Of a DNA stretch of 64,000 bases, positions 25,250 to 36,636 are shown piece by piece; the first letter of the stretch is position 1; each line of letters begins with the position of its first letter. Source of the stretch: Sinomicrobium soli (GTDB lineage: Bacteria; Bacteroidota; Bacteroidia; Flavobacteriales; Flavobacteriaceae); the NCBI RefSeq assembly GCF_003285545.1, contig NZ_QLNV01000008.1, positions 186,001-250,000 of the forward strand, in the 5' to 3' direction. Under the pieces are notes generated by a model. It did no database searches, had not been told where the DNA came from, and saw only the letters and a list, made by a program, of their open reading frames with translations. A program made the position numbers and the translations under genes.

Positions 25250-26293
25250 TCAGTGTTTTTCCGGTTTTACATAGATCAGCCTGTCGCCTGCAATGCCGTA
25301 CTCCCCGGCGACCGTTCCTTTTAAAAGGGGCGCCGGGGTGCCCCCGTTAAGCATTACATTACCCTGAAATACCCGGGCCTCGTCCCATATATCTGCATCT
25401 ATAAAAGCCTGAAGCGTTTGCCGTCCGCCTTCAACGATAAGGCTCTGAATATTGTGGCCGTACAATACGCTGCAAATTTCCCCGGCAAGGTCTTTACCGA
25501 AACCGATGGTCTCGAAAAAGGTATTTTTTTTCTGCCTTTTTTCCTGTCCGGTGAGCACAATGGTTTTCACACTGTTGTCGAACAGGGCCATTTCCCCGGG
25601 AAGGCGCAGGTTTCTGTCCAATACAATCCTTACCGGCGAATTTCCGTACCAATCCCTGGTATTCAGCGCAGGATTGTCCTGCAATGCGGTTTCCGTACCT
25701 ACCAGGACGGCCTGTTCTTCACTCCGCCAACGGTGTACCAGCTGCCGGGAGTACCGATTGCTGATCCATACCGGGGCCCGGTGTTCCCGTTTTTCCGGGC
25801 TGATATACCTATCGGTGCTTTCTGCCCATTTGAGAATGATATAAGGCCGTCTTTTGTTGTGAAAGGTAAAAAAACGCTTGTTGAGTTCCCTGCATTCCTC
25901 TTCCAGGACCCCGACAGTCACATTACACCCGGCTTCCATGAGTTTTTTTATGCCCCTTCCCGCCACGGCATCAAACGGGTCTATGATCCCGATAACCACA
26001 TTCCTGATCCCCGATCTTATGATCAGGTCGCTGCAGGGCGGGGTTTTTCCGTGGTGGCTACAGGGTTCCAGGCTTACGTATATGGTCGCTTTTTCCAGCA
26101 GTGACCTGTCCTTTACGGCATTAATGGCATGTACCTCAGCATGAGGTTCACCGGCTTTGCGGTGCCAGCCTTCGCCTATTATGACGCCATCGTGCACCAC
26201 TACACTGCCCACCATAGGATTGGGGCTGGTAGTACCCAGTCCGTTTTTGGCCAGCTGAATACAGCGGTTTACGTATTTTTCATGTATATTCAC
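25250..26293 (-). CDS. ribD: Riboflavin biosynthesis protein RibD (deaminase/reductase)
   Basis: Bifunctional enzyme of riboflavin synthesis: deaminates the diaminopyrimidine product of GTP cyclohydrolase II, then reduces the ribosyl side chain. About 347 residues. The zinc deaminase domain shows TSPNPMVGSVVV, PHAEVHAI (His and catalytic Glu) and EPCSHHGKTPPCSD (zinc cysteines). The reductase domain shows PYIILKWAESTD and SLIVEGGRQTLQAFI. I favour the GTG at 26293 (VNIHEKYVNRC), preceded by GGGAG; a far upstream ATG at 26395 would add about 34 unrelated residues and overlap the divergent prmC reading frame. Confidence 0.93.
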   Translation of the reverse strand: MNIHEKYVNRCIQLAKNGLGTTSPNPMVGSVVVHDGVIIGEGWHRKAGEPHAEVHAINAVKDRSLLEKATIYVSLEPCSHHGKTPPCSDLIIRSGIRNVVIGIIDPFDAVAGRGIKKLMEAGCNVTVGVLEEECRELNKRFFTFHNKRRPYIILKWAESTDRYISPEKREHRAPVWISNRYSRQLVHRWRSEEQAVLVGTETALQDNPALNTRDWYGNSPVRIVLDRNLRLPGEMALFDNSVKTIVLTGQEKRQKKNTFFETIGFGKDLAGEICSVLYGHNIQSLIVEGGRQTLQAFIDADIWDEARVFQGNVMLNGGTPAPLLKGTVAGEYGIAGDRLIYVKPEKH

Positions 26294-26454
26294 CTCCCGA
26301 AAAATAAATGGTTCCCGCAAACGCGGGCCCGGTTTGTTCCACAAAAGTAATATAATCCGGCAGACTGGCAGGAGTGTGGAGAGTTCCAAAATCAAACATC
26401 CGCAACCTCGTACGGAAAAGAAAGGGGCAGGGCAGGGTAACGGGGGGCAGGGAG

Positions 26455-27330
26455 ATGATTGCGGACCGAGAACTTAAAGATGTGATACTAAAGGAGATCA
26501 AAAACATATTTCAGGCAGAACTGAAGGGAATATATGCCCCGGAAGAAACAGATGTATTGTTTTTCAGGCTTACGGAAGCCTATTTCGGCATCAACCGTAT
26601 CGGGCTTGCGCTGCAACCGGAACTGGTGCTCCGGAAGGAAGAGGACGACAGGCTTTTTGCCGCACTCCACGAGCTGAAACAACATCGTCCTGTACAACAG
26701 ATACTGGGGAGTACCCTGTTTTATGGTCTCGAACTAAAGGTGAACGAACACGTGCTTATTCCAAGGCCGGAAACCGAAGAACTGGTAGACTGGATATGCA
26801 GTGATTACGGCCATAAAAGCGGGCTGTCGGTACTCGATATAGGTACGGGCAGCGGCTGTATAGCCATAGCCCTGGCCAGGAACCTGCCGGGTGCCAGGGT
26901 AACGGCTGTAGACCTATCTGAAGCGGCGCTTGAAACGGCACGGGAAAATGCCGGAATGCACGGTGCGGATATTCGCTTTATCCGGGAAGACATCCTGAAA
27001 GCACATAAGTTACCTGAAGAAAACATTGATATCATAGTGTCCAACCCTCCTTATGTCAGGAATATGGAGGCGAGGGAGATAAAAAAGAATGTCCTGAAAC
27101 ACGAACCTCATAAAGCTCTTTTTGTTCCCGATGACACCCCCCTTGTCTTTTATGAAAAAATTGCACGGCTGGCTTCGGGGCACCTGGCAAAAGGAGGAAG
27201 CCTGTATTTTGAGATCAACCAGTACCTGGGTAAGGAAATGATAAAAATGATCGGTGATACCGGGTTTAAAAACAGTATTTTGAAGAAAGATGCTTCCGGG
27301 AACGACCGTATGCTGAAGGCTTTTTGTTAG
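26455..27330 (+). CDS. prmC: Release factor glutamine methyltransferase PrmC (HemK)
   Basis: Methylates the glutamine of the GGQ motif in peptide-chain release factors using S-adenosylmethionine. The 291 residues include a helical N-terminal domain, the SAM-binding motif VLDIGTGSGCIAIALA and the substrate-binding NPPY motif in IVSNPPYV. The ATG at 26455 (MIADREL) is preceded by a purine-rich GGGGGGCAGGGAG. A longer reading from 26374 would overlap the ribD upstream region and adds no conserved sequence. It is divergent from ribD. Confidence 0.93.
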   Translation: MIADRELKDVILKEIKNIFQAELKGIYAPEETDVLFFRLTEAYFGINRIGLALQPELVLRKEEDDRLFAALHELKQHRPVQQILGSTLFYGLELKVNEHVLIPRPETEELVDWICSDYGHKSGLSVLDIGTGSGCIAIALARNLPGARVTAVDLSEAALETARENAGMHGADIRFIREDILKAHKLPEENIDIIVSNPPYVRNMEAREIKKNVLKHEPHKALFVPDDTPLVFYEKIARLASGHLAKGGSLYFEINQYLGKEMIKMIGDTGFKNSILKKDASGNDRMLKAFC

Positions 27331-27399
27331 AATAAGAGGCCTAAAGAAACCGAAGGATAAAATTTAGACCGCCTCTAAGCCCTTATGTTTTTTCAGGAA

Positions 27400-29665
<2,266 letters not shown>

Positions 29666-30052
29666 TCAATCGATCCTCGTTGCAGTGCCCCGGTGCTTGT
29701 TTTTGGAATCTCCTACTACGGAATATTCAAAGGTATAAGAGTCTTTGCCGGTGGAAAGGATCCTGACCTGTACGGCTTTTTTCTCCTGTAGCGAATGCGG
29801 GTGCAGTTTCCTCATTATAAATTCGCAGTCGCTCACCCAGGTTACCGATGCCGTGTCTACTTCTTCTCCTATATAATCGATGTTGATGGAATCGTTCCTG
29901 ACAAAGGTAGAGTGTACTTCCTCCCCGTTCAGTATATAGGTAAACTCAAAGGTTCCGGTCTTAAAATCCTTGCAATTGCGCTCTGCTTCATAACAGGACA
30001 CAGTGATCACAGCCAGAATAAAAATACAGAAGATTTTTTGTAGTTTGCTCAC
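29666..30052 (-). CDS. Small conserved lipoprotein
   Basis: The product has 128 residues with a lipoprotein signal (IFCIFILAVITVSCY, Cys20) and a compact beta-rich domain with FKTGTFEFTYILNGEEVHST, CEFIMRKLHP and DSYTFEYSVVGDS. I recall similar small proteins in Flavobacteriia, often next to core genes and sometimes mislabelled as topoisomerase; no function is established. The stop codon abuts the ligA stop (convergent genes, no gap). Confidence 0.75.
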   Translation of the reverse strand: MSKLQKIFCIFILAVITVSCYEAERNCKDFKTGTFEFTYILNGEEVHSTFVRNDSINIDYIGEEVDTASVTWVSDCEFIMRKLHPHSLQEKKAVQVRILSTGKDSYTFEYSVVGDSKNKHRGTATRID

Positions 30053-30245
30053 GACGGAAGAATAGGTTTAGGTTTAACGTCCTGCAAAGGTACGGATTAA
30101 AATACTCTTGCCAACCCATGTGGAAATGTTCATTTTTTTCATATTTTATCAACTTTCATAAGCTTTTTCCAACGTGGCTATATCCAGCTTCTTCATCTGA
30201 GGGGGCGTAGGTTTAACTTTGAACAGGATAGGATGGCTAAAAAGT

Positions 30246-30653
30246 TTACTCTTTCCTGTATTCCTTAAAAGTCCCGTCTTTATAGAAGAAGACAATACGT
30301 TCCAGTTCGGGATGTTTGCCGGGAGCATCGGTCTCCTTACCCGTATCCTGTGCGGGAGAAGTTCCGGAAAACAGGTCGGGAGAGGTAGCCGGAAGAACCG
30401 TTTTCCCGGTTTCCGGTTTTTCCTTTCCGGCAGGAAAAGTCCCCTTGCCGTTCAGCAACCAGTAAAGTTCCACTTCAGGGTAAGCCTGTAAAATACGCAA
30501 TACAAACTCCAGGCTCGGCTTGTTCCTTCCCGAAAGAATATGGGAAATGGAAGAGCGCTGTACCCCGATACGATCGGCGAAGGCAGAAGCACTTACCCCG
30601 TAATATTCCAGCACCTGCTGCAGCCTTTTGGTGAAATCCTCCGTGTTTACCAT
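30246..30653 (-). CDS. XRE-family helix-turn-helix regulator
   Basis: Cytoplasmic DNA-binding protein of 135 residues. The N-terminal Cro/C1-type domain is clear: VLEYYGVSASAFADRIGVQR, SSISHILSGRNKPSLEFVLR. A low-complexity linker rich in Pro, Thr and Lys follows, then a short C-terminal block (LERIVFFYKDGTFKEYRKE). The ATG at 30653 is chosen over TTG at 30662. It is divergent from the M14 carboxypeptidase, and GTAAAC/GTTTAC sites overlap both -7 elements, suggesting that it controls itself and its neighbour. Confidence 0.9.
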   Translation of the reverse strand: MVNTEDFTKRLQQVLEYYGVSASAFADRIGVQRSSISHILSGRNKPSLEFVLRILQAYPEVELYWLLNGKGTFPAGKEKPETGKTVLPATSPDLFSGTSPAQDTGKETDAPGKHPELERIVFFYKDGTFKEYRKE

Positions 30654-30696
30654 TGTAAACAATGTTTAATCTAAAGTGTTCGTTACAAATGTAAAC
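30645..30696 (-). promoter_or_regulatory. XRE promoter with GTAAAC sites
   Basis: The minus strand has a perfect -7 element TACATTTG at 30686-30693. GTTTAC/GTAAAC hexamers occur at 30645-30650, 30655-30660 and 30691-30696, one overlapping the -7 element and one just upstream of the start codon. Confidence 0.5.
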
Positions 30697-30880
30697 ATAA
30701 TTGATCGAAATAGCAATTTTAATGTGCTTTTAAACTGTAATACATTAAAGTTTTAGTATAGATAAATATATATAATTAATTGATATTTATTTAAATATAT
30801 CCTAAGTAATAACATTTCTCCTGAAGATGTAGGAAACAGGGGCTACAGGAAGCGATTTCTTCTTTTAGAAGTTTATTGTT

Positions 30881-30940
30881 GTAAACAGCCGGAGCATCCT
30901 TTCCTGTTTACAGATGTAAAAAGCAGATTGTTTACTTTTG
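30881..30940 (+). promoter_or_regulatory. M14 peptidase promoter with GTAAAC/GTTTAC sites
   Basis: TACTTTTG (30933-30940) matches TAnnTTTG, 20 bases before the ATG at 30961. GTAAAC/GTTTAC hexamers lie at 30881-30886, 30906-30911 and 30930-30935, the last overlapping the -7 element exactly as in the divergent XRE promoter. Confidence 0.5.
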
Positions 30941-30960
30941 TAATCTTAAAAAATCAACCT

Positions 30961-32079
30961 ATGGAATTGACAACCTGGCACGATGCTAATTATCACTCCG
31001 GACTGGCAGGAAGGTATATCACATCTGCCGATATAGTACCGCTTATACACACTTATGAAAAACAGGGAGAAATTTCCGTTATCGGAACTTCGGTAAAACA
31101 GGAGCCCATTTACCTGCTGAAAACGGGAGAAGGTAAAAAAAAGATACTGATGTGGTCGCAGATGCACGGAAACGAATCGACAACGACCAAAGCCGTGATC
31201 GATCTTCTGGAGTTCCTGAACCGGGGAGAGGGCCCCGCACGGCATATCCTGGAACAATGTACCTTATATATTATCCCCATGCTTAACCCTGACGGGGCAA
31301 AGGCCTATACGCGTGTAAATGCCAATGAAGTGGACCTCAACCGGGATGCGGCTGATCTCAGCCAGCCGGAAAGTTTTGCGCTCCGGCATGCTTTCGACCG
31401 GATCAAACCCGATTTCTGCTTTAACCTGCACGATCAGCGTACCCTGTTCAACACAGGAAACAGTGACAAACCGGCAACGCTTTCGTTCCTTTCTCCTGCT
31501 ACCGACGAAGCACGGACCATAACTGCGCCCCGGAAAAAGAGTATGGAGGTGATCGGCACCATGAACCGGGTATTGCAGCAATACATTCCCGGACAGGTGG
31601 GGCGGTACGACGACAGTTTTAATATAAATTGTGTCGGTGACAGCTTTCAATCATTGGGAACACCCACCATACTTTTCGAAGCAGGCCATTTTAAGGAGGA
31701 TTACGACAGGGACATCACCAGGAAATTTGTCTTTACTGCCCTTATAACGGCGCTGGAATATATTTCCGGTACTGAGGTAAGCGGGGAGGGGTACGGGGAG
31801 TACTTCGATATTCCCGAAAACGGAAAACTTTTTTTTGATATTCTCATCCACCGTTTTCCCTTTGCGGGGAATGAGGGCGATGTGGTATATAAGGATATAG
31901 GAATACGCTATAAAGAAGTACCCGAAGACGGTAAAATCAAATTTGACCCTTTCGTATCAGAAATTGGTGATCTTGAAGGGTTTTACGGGCATAAAACTTT
32001 TGATGCCGGCGGAAAAAAGATCAGTCCGGTAGAAGAAAAAAACTTAAAAACAACTGCTTTGCTTAAATTATTTCTTTAA
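30961..32079 (+). CDS. M14-family zinc carboxypeptidase-like protein
   Basis: Predicted metallopeptidase of 372 residues without a signal peptide. Zinc ligands are His69 and Glu72 in MHGNES, and His157 in FNLHDQR; the likely catalytic Glu is Glu240 in ILFEAGHF. Asn-Arg substrate contacts are suggested by VDLNRDAA. This set is typical of the M14 carboxypeptidase/succinylglutamate desuccinylase clan. Cytosolic location and lack of neighbours leave the substrate open (peptide, cell-wall fragment or amidated small molecule). The divergent XRE gene probably regulates it. Confidence 0.87.
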   Translation: MELTTWHDANYHSGLAGRYITSADIVPLIHTYEKQGEISVIGTSVKQEPIYLLKTGEGKKKILMWSQMHGNESTTTKAVIDLLEFLNRGEGPARHILEQCTLYIIPMLNPDGAKAYTRVNANEVDLNRDAADLSQPESFALRHAFDRIKPDFCFNLHDQRTLFNTGNSDKPATLSFLSPATDEARTITAPRKKSMEVIGTMNRVLQQYIPGQVGRYDDSFNINCVGDSFQSLGTPTILFEAGHFKEDYDRDITRKFVFTALITALEYISGTEVSGEGYGEYFDIPENGKLFFDILIHRFPFAGNEGDVVYKDIGIRYKEVPEDGKIKFDPFVSEIGDLEGFYGHKTFDAGGKKISPVEEKNLKTTALLKLFL

Positions 32080-32204
32080 ATTAACCCTATCTTAACAAAA
32101 AACATAAATATTTACGTGTATATATTGAATATTTTTTATTTTTTTGCACTCTGATTTGTTATTAAAAAGAGAGTTAAAAATTATTGGTTAAAAGTAAGAT
32201 TAAT

Positions 32205-32684
32205 ATGGCAAAGTTTAGATTAGACGAAGTAGATCACCAGATTCTGGATATGCTTATCGACAATACGCGTACACCTTTTACCGACATCGCAAAAAAATTG
32301 CTGATTTCTGCGGGGACAGTACACGTACGTGTCAAGAAAATGGAAGAAGCGGGTATTATACGGGGTTCTTCCCTTACACTGGATTATGTAAAACTGGGAT
32401 ATGCCTTTATCGCTTATGTAGGGATATTCCTGGAAAAGACGCATCAGACAAAGTTTGTTATCGAACGTCTTAATGAGATTCCCAACATTACGGTGGCGCA
32501 TGTAACCACGGGCAAATTCAATATCTTCTGTAAGGTAAGGGCAAAAGATACCAAGCACGCCAAGGATATTATTTTTAGAATTGATGATATAGACGGAGTG
32601 GCGAGAACAGAGACCATGATCTCCCTCGAAGAGAGCATCAACGACAAGAAACGATTGATGCACTCCATATTTAACGAAATGTAA
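32205..32684 (+). CDS. Lrp/AsnC-family transcriptional regulator
   Basis: The product has 159 residues: an N-terminal HTH (LDEVDHQILDMLIDNTRTPF, then FTDIAKKLLISAGTVHVRVK) and a C-terminal RAM ligand-binding domain (AHVTTGKFNIFCKVRAKDTK). The start ATG (MAKFRLDEVD) is chosen over an earlier in-frame codon at 32184 because homologues begin so close to the HTH. It is followed by a strong terminator and then ppc. Leucine- or amino-acid-responsive global control is the family norm; here the ligand is unknown. Confidence 0.92.
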   Translation: MAKFRLDEVDHQILDMLIDNTRTPFTDIAKKLLISAGTVHVRVKKMEEAGIIRGSSLTLDYVKLGYAFIAYVGIFLEKTHQTKFVIERLNEIPNITVAHVTTGKFNIFCKVRAKDTKHAKDIIFRIDDIDGVARTETMISLEESINDKKRLMHSIFNEM

Positions 32685-32708
32685 AATTTTTGTTTACACA
32701 CAATAAAG

Positions 32709-32744
32709 AACCCTCTCCGATTGCTGTATTGGAGAGGGTTTTTG
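32709..32744 (+). terminator. Intrinsic terminator of the Lrp gene
   Basis: Perfect 10-bp stem AACCCTCTCC / GGAGAGGGTT with a 12-base loop followed by TTTTTG, 24 bases after the Lrp stop. Confidence 0.85.
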
Positions 32745-32752
32745 TATCTTCG
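32721..32752 (+). promoter_or_regulatory. Possible ppc promoter embedded in the Lrp terminator
   Basis: TTG in the terminator loop is followed after about 21 bases by TATCTTCG (32745-32752), one mismatch from TAnnTTTG, 24 bases before the ppc ATG. Confidence 0.35.
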
Positions 32753-32776
32753 GGCTGGAATAAAAGTAGCGTATAT

Positions 32777-35362
32777 ATGTTGAGAAAACCCAAAATTGAA
32801 CGTTTTAACGAGAATGTATTGTCTAAATATCAGATATACAATAGTATACTGATGACCCTGCCTTTTGATGAAATAACCAACACGGGGGTTTTGCTGCCCC
32901 TGTTCAGCGAGATATGTGAAAAGGGGTATGACGAGAGCAAAAACCCTACGGAAATCGTAGAGAATTTTTTCTCGAAATACTATGAAAATCCCGCCGAAGA
33001 GGAAAAGAATGATCTGCTGTTCCGTTTTATTCAGTATATCGAGCGACAGGTAGTGCTGTTCGACGCTATAGAGGATGCCGCATTTCCCGTTGTGAACAAC
33101 ATGGACGGACGGGGTACGCTGAGAAGCGTTAAGGAAGAAGCCGAGGAAAAAAATGAAACGGCAGACCTGCGCGATTTTTTGCAGAAGTTCAAGGTAAGGC
33201 CGGTGCTTACGGCCCATCCTACACAGTTTTATCCCGGCCCTGTACTGGGCATCATCACCGACCTGGCCAAGGCCATCAGGAATAACGATCTTAACGAGAT
33301 CAAGGTACTGCTTGCCCAGCTCGGGAAAACACCTTTTTTCAAAAAGGAAAAACCGACACCATACGATGAGGCCGTAAGCCTGATATGGTTCCTGGAAAAT
33401 GTATTTTATCCTTCGGTAAGCAAAATATACAATTATATACAACACAATATTTTTGAGGGAGAAAAGCTCGATAACCAGATCATAAATCTCGGTTTCTGGC
33501 CCGGGGGTGACCGCGATGGCAATCCTTTTGTCACCAGTGAAATTACCCTGAAGGTGGCCGAAAGACTTCGGCTCACCGTACTGAAAAACTATCACAGGGA
33601 CCTCAGGAAGCTAAAGCGCAGGATCACCTTTAAGGTGGTAGACAAGCTCATTGCCGACCTGGAAGAAAAAATATACAAGAGTATCTATGTATATGCCGAA
33701 AAACCGCTCACTACTGCTGAAGAGACCCTCACGGCACTGCAGGATATCAAGGATATACTGGTAAAGGAACACCAGTCACTGTTTGTGGAAGAAGTGAACG
33801 ACCTGATCAATAAGGTAAAGATCTTCGGATTTTATTTTGCTTCCCTGGATATCCGGCAGGACTCAAGGGTACACCACACTGTAATTTCCGACATTATTGC
33901 AGAGTCGAGAAACCTGGGGCTGGATATTTTTCCGGACAATTACGAGAAACTGTCTGAAAAGAAACAGATCGAGGTGCTGGGCAAGGTAAGCGGAAAACTC
34001 AATCCCAAACTCTTTAAGGAAGAGATCACCCGTTCGACACTGGAATCCATTTACGCCATGAAAGAGGTCCAGAAAGTCAACGGAGAACTGGGGTCCAACC
34101 GCTATATAATCAGCAATAACGGGAGTGCGCTGAACGTGATGGAAACTTTCGCGATGATACGTCTTTGCGACTGGAAAAACCCTACCCTGGATATCGTTCC
34201 GCTTTTTGAGACGGTAGACGATCTCAGGGTGGCCGATAAGGTCATGGAGGTGTTGTATACCGACAAGGCATATGCTGCTCTTCTGAAACGAAGAGGGAAC
34301 AAGCAGACCATCATGCTCGGATTCTCCGACGGTACCAAGGACGGAGGGTACCTGATGGCCAACTGGAGTATATACAAGGCCAAGGAAATACTCACCGAGG
34401 TATCGCGGAAATACGGTATAAAAGTGGTCTTCTTCGACGGCCGTGGCGGCCCGCCCGCAAGGGGAGGTGGTAAAACCCACCAGTTCTATGCCTCGCTGGG
34501 GCCTACCATTGAAAATGAGGAAGTACAGCTCACCGTACAGGGGCAGACCATCAGTTCCAATTTCGGGACCCTGGATTCCTGCCAGTACAACCTGGAGCAG
34601 CTTATCAGTTCGGGAGTCGCCAATGATGTTTTTGACGAAGCGCAGAACAAGTTGCAAAAAGAGGATAAAAAGACCATGCAGGAGCTCGCCGACATCAGTT
34701 ACCAGGCGTATGTCGACTTTAAAAAGCATCCCAAGTTCCTGCCCTATCTCGAAGAGATGAGCACGCTTAAGTACTATGCAAAAACCAATATAGGCAGCCG
34801 TCCTTCCAAACGGGGAAAATCGGAAAAACTCGATTTTTCCGATCTCCGGGCCATTCCTTTCGTAGGAAGCTGGAGCCAGTTGAAACAGAACGTCCCCGGT
34901 TTCTATGGAGTGGGGCTGGCTATTGAGGCGCTCGATAAAAAGGGAGAACTGGACAGGGTGAGGTCGCTCTATCAGAATTCTACTTTTTTCAGGACACTGA
35001 TCGAAAACAGTATGATGAGCCTTACCAAATCGTTTTTCAAACTTACCGAGTACATGAAAGATGATGCGGAATACGGAAAATTCTGGACGATCATTCACGA
35101 TGAATACCTCAGAAGCAAGAAAATGATACTGAAGGTAACGGGAGACCAGGACCTGATGCAGAATACCAGGTCGGGTAAGGCTTCTATCGAGATACGGGAA
35201 AAAATCGTACTGCCTTTGCTTACCATTCAGCAATATGCCCTGCGCAAGATCCATGAATTGCGAAAAGACCCGGAGGCTGATGAGAACCTGCTTGGTATTT
35301 ACGAAAAAATGGTCACCAGATCACTGTTCGGAAATATTAATGCCAGCAGGAACTCGGCATAA
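32777..35362 (+). CDS. ppc: Phosphoenolpyruvate carboxylase
   Basis: Adds bicarbonate to phosphoenolpyruvate to form oxaloacetate, replenishing the TCA cycle. The 861 residues carry the catalytic His147 in VLTAHPTQ (the family usually has TAHPTE), the substrate loop GFWPGGDRDGNPFVT and the mobile loop FFDGRGGPPARGGGKTHQF. The ATG at 32777 (MLRKPKIERF) is preferred; an open frame reaching back to 32690 would translate the terminator. The C-terminus ends NINASRNSA rather than the NTG of E. coli, as seen in other Bacteroidota-type enzymes. Confidence 0.95.
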   Translation: MLRKPKIERFNENVLSKYQIYNSILMTLPFDEITNTGVLLPLFSEICEKGYDESKNPTEIVENFFSKYYENPAEEEKNDLLFRFIQYIERQVVLFDAIEDAAFPVVNNMDGRGTLRSVKEEAEEKNETADLRDFLQKFKVRPVLTAHPTQFYPGPVLGIITDLAKAIRNNDLNEIKVLLAQLGKTPFFKKEKPTPYDEAVSLIWFLENVFYPSVSKIYNYIQHNIFEGEKLDNQIINLGFWPGGDRDGNPFVTSEITLKVAERLRLTVLKNYHRDLRKLKRRITFKVVDKLIADLEEKIYKSIYVYAEKPLTTAEETLTALQDIKDILVKEHQSLFVEEVNDLINKVKIFGFYFASLDIRQDSRVHHTVISDIIAESRNLGLDIFPDNYEKLSEKKQIEVLGKVSGKLNPKLFKEEITRSTLESIYAMKEVQKVNGELGSNRYIISNNGSALNVMETFAMIRLCDWKNPTLDIVPLFETVDDLRVADKVMEVLYTDKAYAALLKRRGNKQTIMLGFSDGTKDGGYLMANWSIYKAKEILTEVSRKYGIKVVFFDGRGGPPARGGGKTHQFYASLGPTIENEEVQLTVQGQTISSNFGTLDSCQYNLEQLISSGVANDVFDEAQNKLQKEDKKTMQELADISYQAYVDFKKHPKFLPYLEEMSTLKYYAKTNIGSRPSKRGKSEKLDFSDLRAIPFVGSWSQLKQNVPGFYGVGLAIEALDKKGELDRVRSLYQNSTFFRTLIENSMMSLTKSFFKLTEYMKDDAEYGKFWTIIHDEYLRSKKMILKVTGDQDLMQNTRSGKASIEIREKIVLPLLTIQQYALRKIHELRKDPEADENLLGIYEKMVTRSLFGNINASRNSA

Positions 35363-35386
35363 ACCCGAATGATCTTAATAGGAGAC

Positions 35387-35428
35387 AGCCATCGTTGACC
35401 TTGTGTAAACGATGGCTTTTTATTTTTC
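35387..35428 (+). terminator. Intrinsic terminator of ppc
   Basis: A 10-bp stem AGCCATCGTT / AACGATGGCT followed by TTTTATTTTT, 25 bases after the ppc stop. Confidence 0.85.
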
Positions 35429-35580
35429 AGCGCTCCCGTTTTGCAGGTTGCAGACCGATTTTGTAACTTACGGGAAGTACAACACTGTAAAATAGAAATC
35501 ACCGTTAGTTTGCAAATGTCGGAATGGGGGAAGTGGGGAGTTGTCATTCAGAACGCAGTGAAGAATCTCCGGCCCAGGAC

Positions 35581-35680
35581 CAAAGGAACTTTAACAGCAT
35601 AACGGAAGCCCCGGAGATTTAACTGCGTTGAGCCCTTCGGGGTTCTCCTTTCCCGATGCTCAGAACAGGCTGTCGGAATG
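35581..35680 (-). repeat. Dispersed 100-bp repeat, copy B, within a larger element
   Basis: Reverse complement of copy A (11596-11695), 92 of 100 positions equal by my count. Flanks on both copies also resemble each other but in direct orientation: CGTTAGTTTG-AAATG to the left and CAACTAACAAACTA / CTAAGAACTAA to the right. That pattern suggests an element with inverted ends. With the ppc terminator it fills the 359-base gap between ppc and the next gene. Confidence 0.8.
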
Positions 35681-35721
35681 CCAACTAACAAACTACGAAC
35701 TAAGAACTAAAAGACTAAATC

Positions 35722-36372
35722 ATGAAACAAGTTTTAATTGTCGGGGCCAACGGAAAGGTCGGGAGAATACTGTGTGAAAAACTAAAAGACGCTTCTGGCT
35801 ATATGCCCGTGGCCCTGGTACGAAAAGAAGAGCAGCAAGCTTTTTTTGACAGCCAGGAGATCACTTCCCGCGCAGGAAGTATTGAAAACAGCACGGATGA
35901 TATAGCAGCCTTGATGAAGGAGATCGATATTGTGGTTTTTACCGCGGGTTCCGGGGGTAAAACAGGGTATGATAAAACCCTTACTGTCGATCTTGACGGC
36001 GCCGTGAAATGTATGGATGCGGCCGGTAAGTGCGGGATCAGGCGCTTTGTTATGGTCAGTGCCCTCAATGCTGACAAAAGACCGGGCTGGGCGGCATCGG
36101 GGATAGCCCCCTATTATGTGGCCAAGCATTATGCAGACCGGCTTTTAAAAAAATCCGGACTGGATTATACCATTGTAAGGCCCGGCAGGTTACTGGATAG
36201 TCCCGGAAAAGGAAAAATAAACATAAAAGATCCCGAAAAAGAGCAGGGGGTACCCAGGGAAGACGTAGCTTCCGTAATTATAGAAACACTGGATCACGAC
36301 AATACCATAGGCAAGATTATTGAATTCAACGAAGGGGAGAGGCCGATAGAAGAAGCAGTGGCTGCTGTTTAA
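35722..36372 (+). CDS. NAD(P)-binding protein, NmrA/atypical SDR type
   Basis: Cytoplasmic Rossmann-fold protein of 216 residues starting MKQVLIVGANGKVGRILCEK, with the glycine-rich GANGKVG typical of atypical SDRs (YwnB/BVR-B-like). RRFVMVSALNAD and YYVAKHYADRLL give the SDR-like Ser and YxxxK positions, and LDYTIVRPGRLLD the family C-terminal signature. Probable quinone, flavin or NADPH-sensing role; the substrate cannot be read. It is the last intact gene before the mobile region. Confidence 0.88.
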   Translation: MKQVLIVGANGKVGRILCEKLKDASGYMPVALVRKEEQQAFFDSQEITSRAGSIENSTDDIAALMKEIDIVVFTAGSGGKTGYDKTLTVDLDGAVKCMDAAGKCGIRRFVMVSALNADKRPGWAASGIAPYYVAKHYADRLLKKSGLDYTIVRPGRLLDSPGKGKINIKDPEKEQGVPREDVASVIIETLDHDNTIGKIIEFNEGERPIEEAVAAV

Positions 36373-36375
36373 AGT

Positions 36376-36636
36376 TCAATGCCGCTCCCGGAACTGTTGC
36401 GGGGTCAAACCGGTACGCTGTTTAAAAAACCTGGAAAAACTGGCATGGTCGTAAAAACCGAGTTCATAAACTATTTCCTTGACGTATCTATCTGAAGTTT
36501 TCAGCAGTCTTTTGGCCTCGAGCAGGCTTCTGTCCTGGATACGGGAAGAAGCCGGAACTGAATCGATTTTAAACACTTCATTTACACTGCTCACTTTCAT
36601 CCGTTTTGGGTGGTTCACTTTATCCGTTCTTTCCAC
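36376..36636 (-). pseudogene. AraC-family regulator, C-terminal fragment
   Basis: Only the end of an AraC DNA-binding domain remains: from about VNEVFKIDSVPASSRIQD through LLEAKRLLKTSDRYVKEIVY and ELGFYDHASFSRFFKQRTGL, TPQQFRERH. That covers the recognition helix of the first HTH and the whole second HTH; the effector domain and the beginning of the first HTH are absent (a full protein has about 290 residues). The 5-prime end runs into the rteC gene with a 22-base overlap. It therefore probably marks the left junction of the inserted mobile region. Confidence 0.8.

Noticed and set aside
32444-33595. 383-codon open frame on the minus strand
   Set aside because: Opposite the Lrp-type gene and ppc; it crosses their terminator and shows no family signal.
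33863-35254. 463-codon open frame on the minus strand
   Set aside because: It lies entirely opposite ppc, whose protein has all family motifs. The antisense frame has no recognisable domain.
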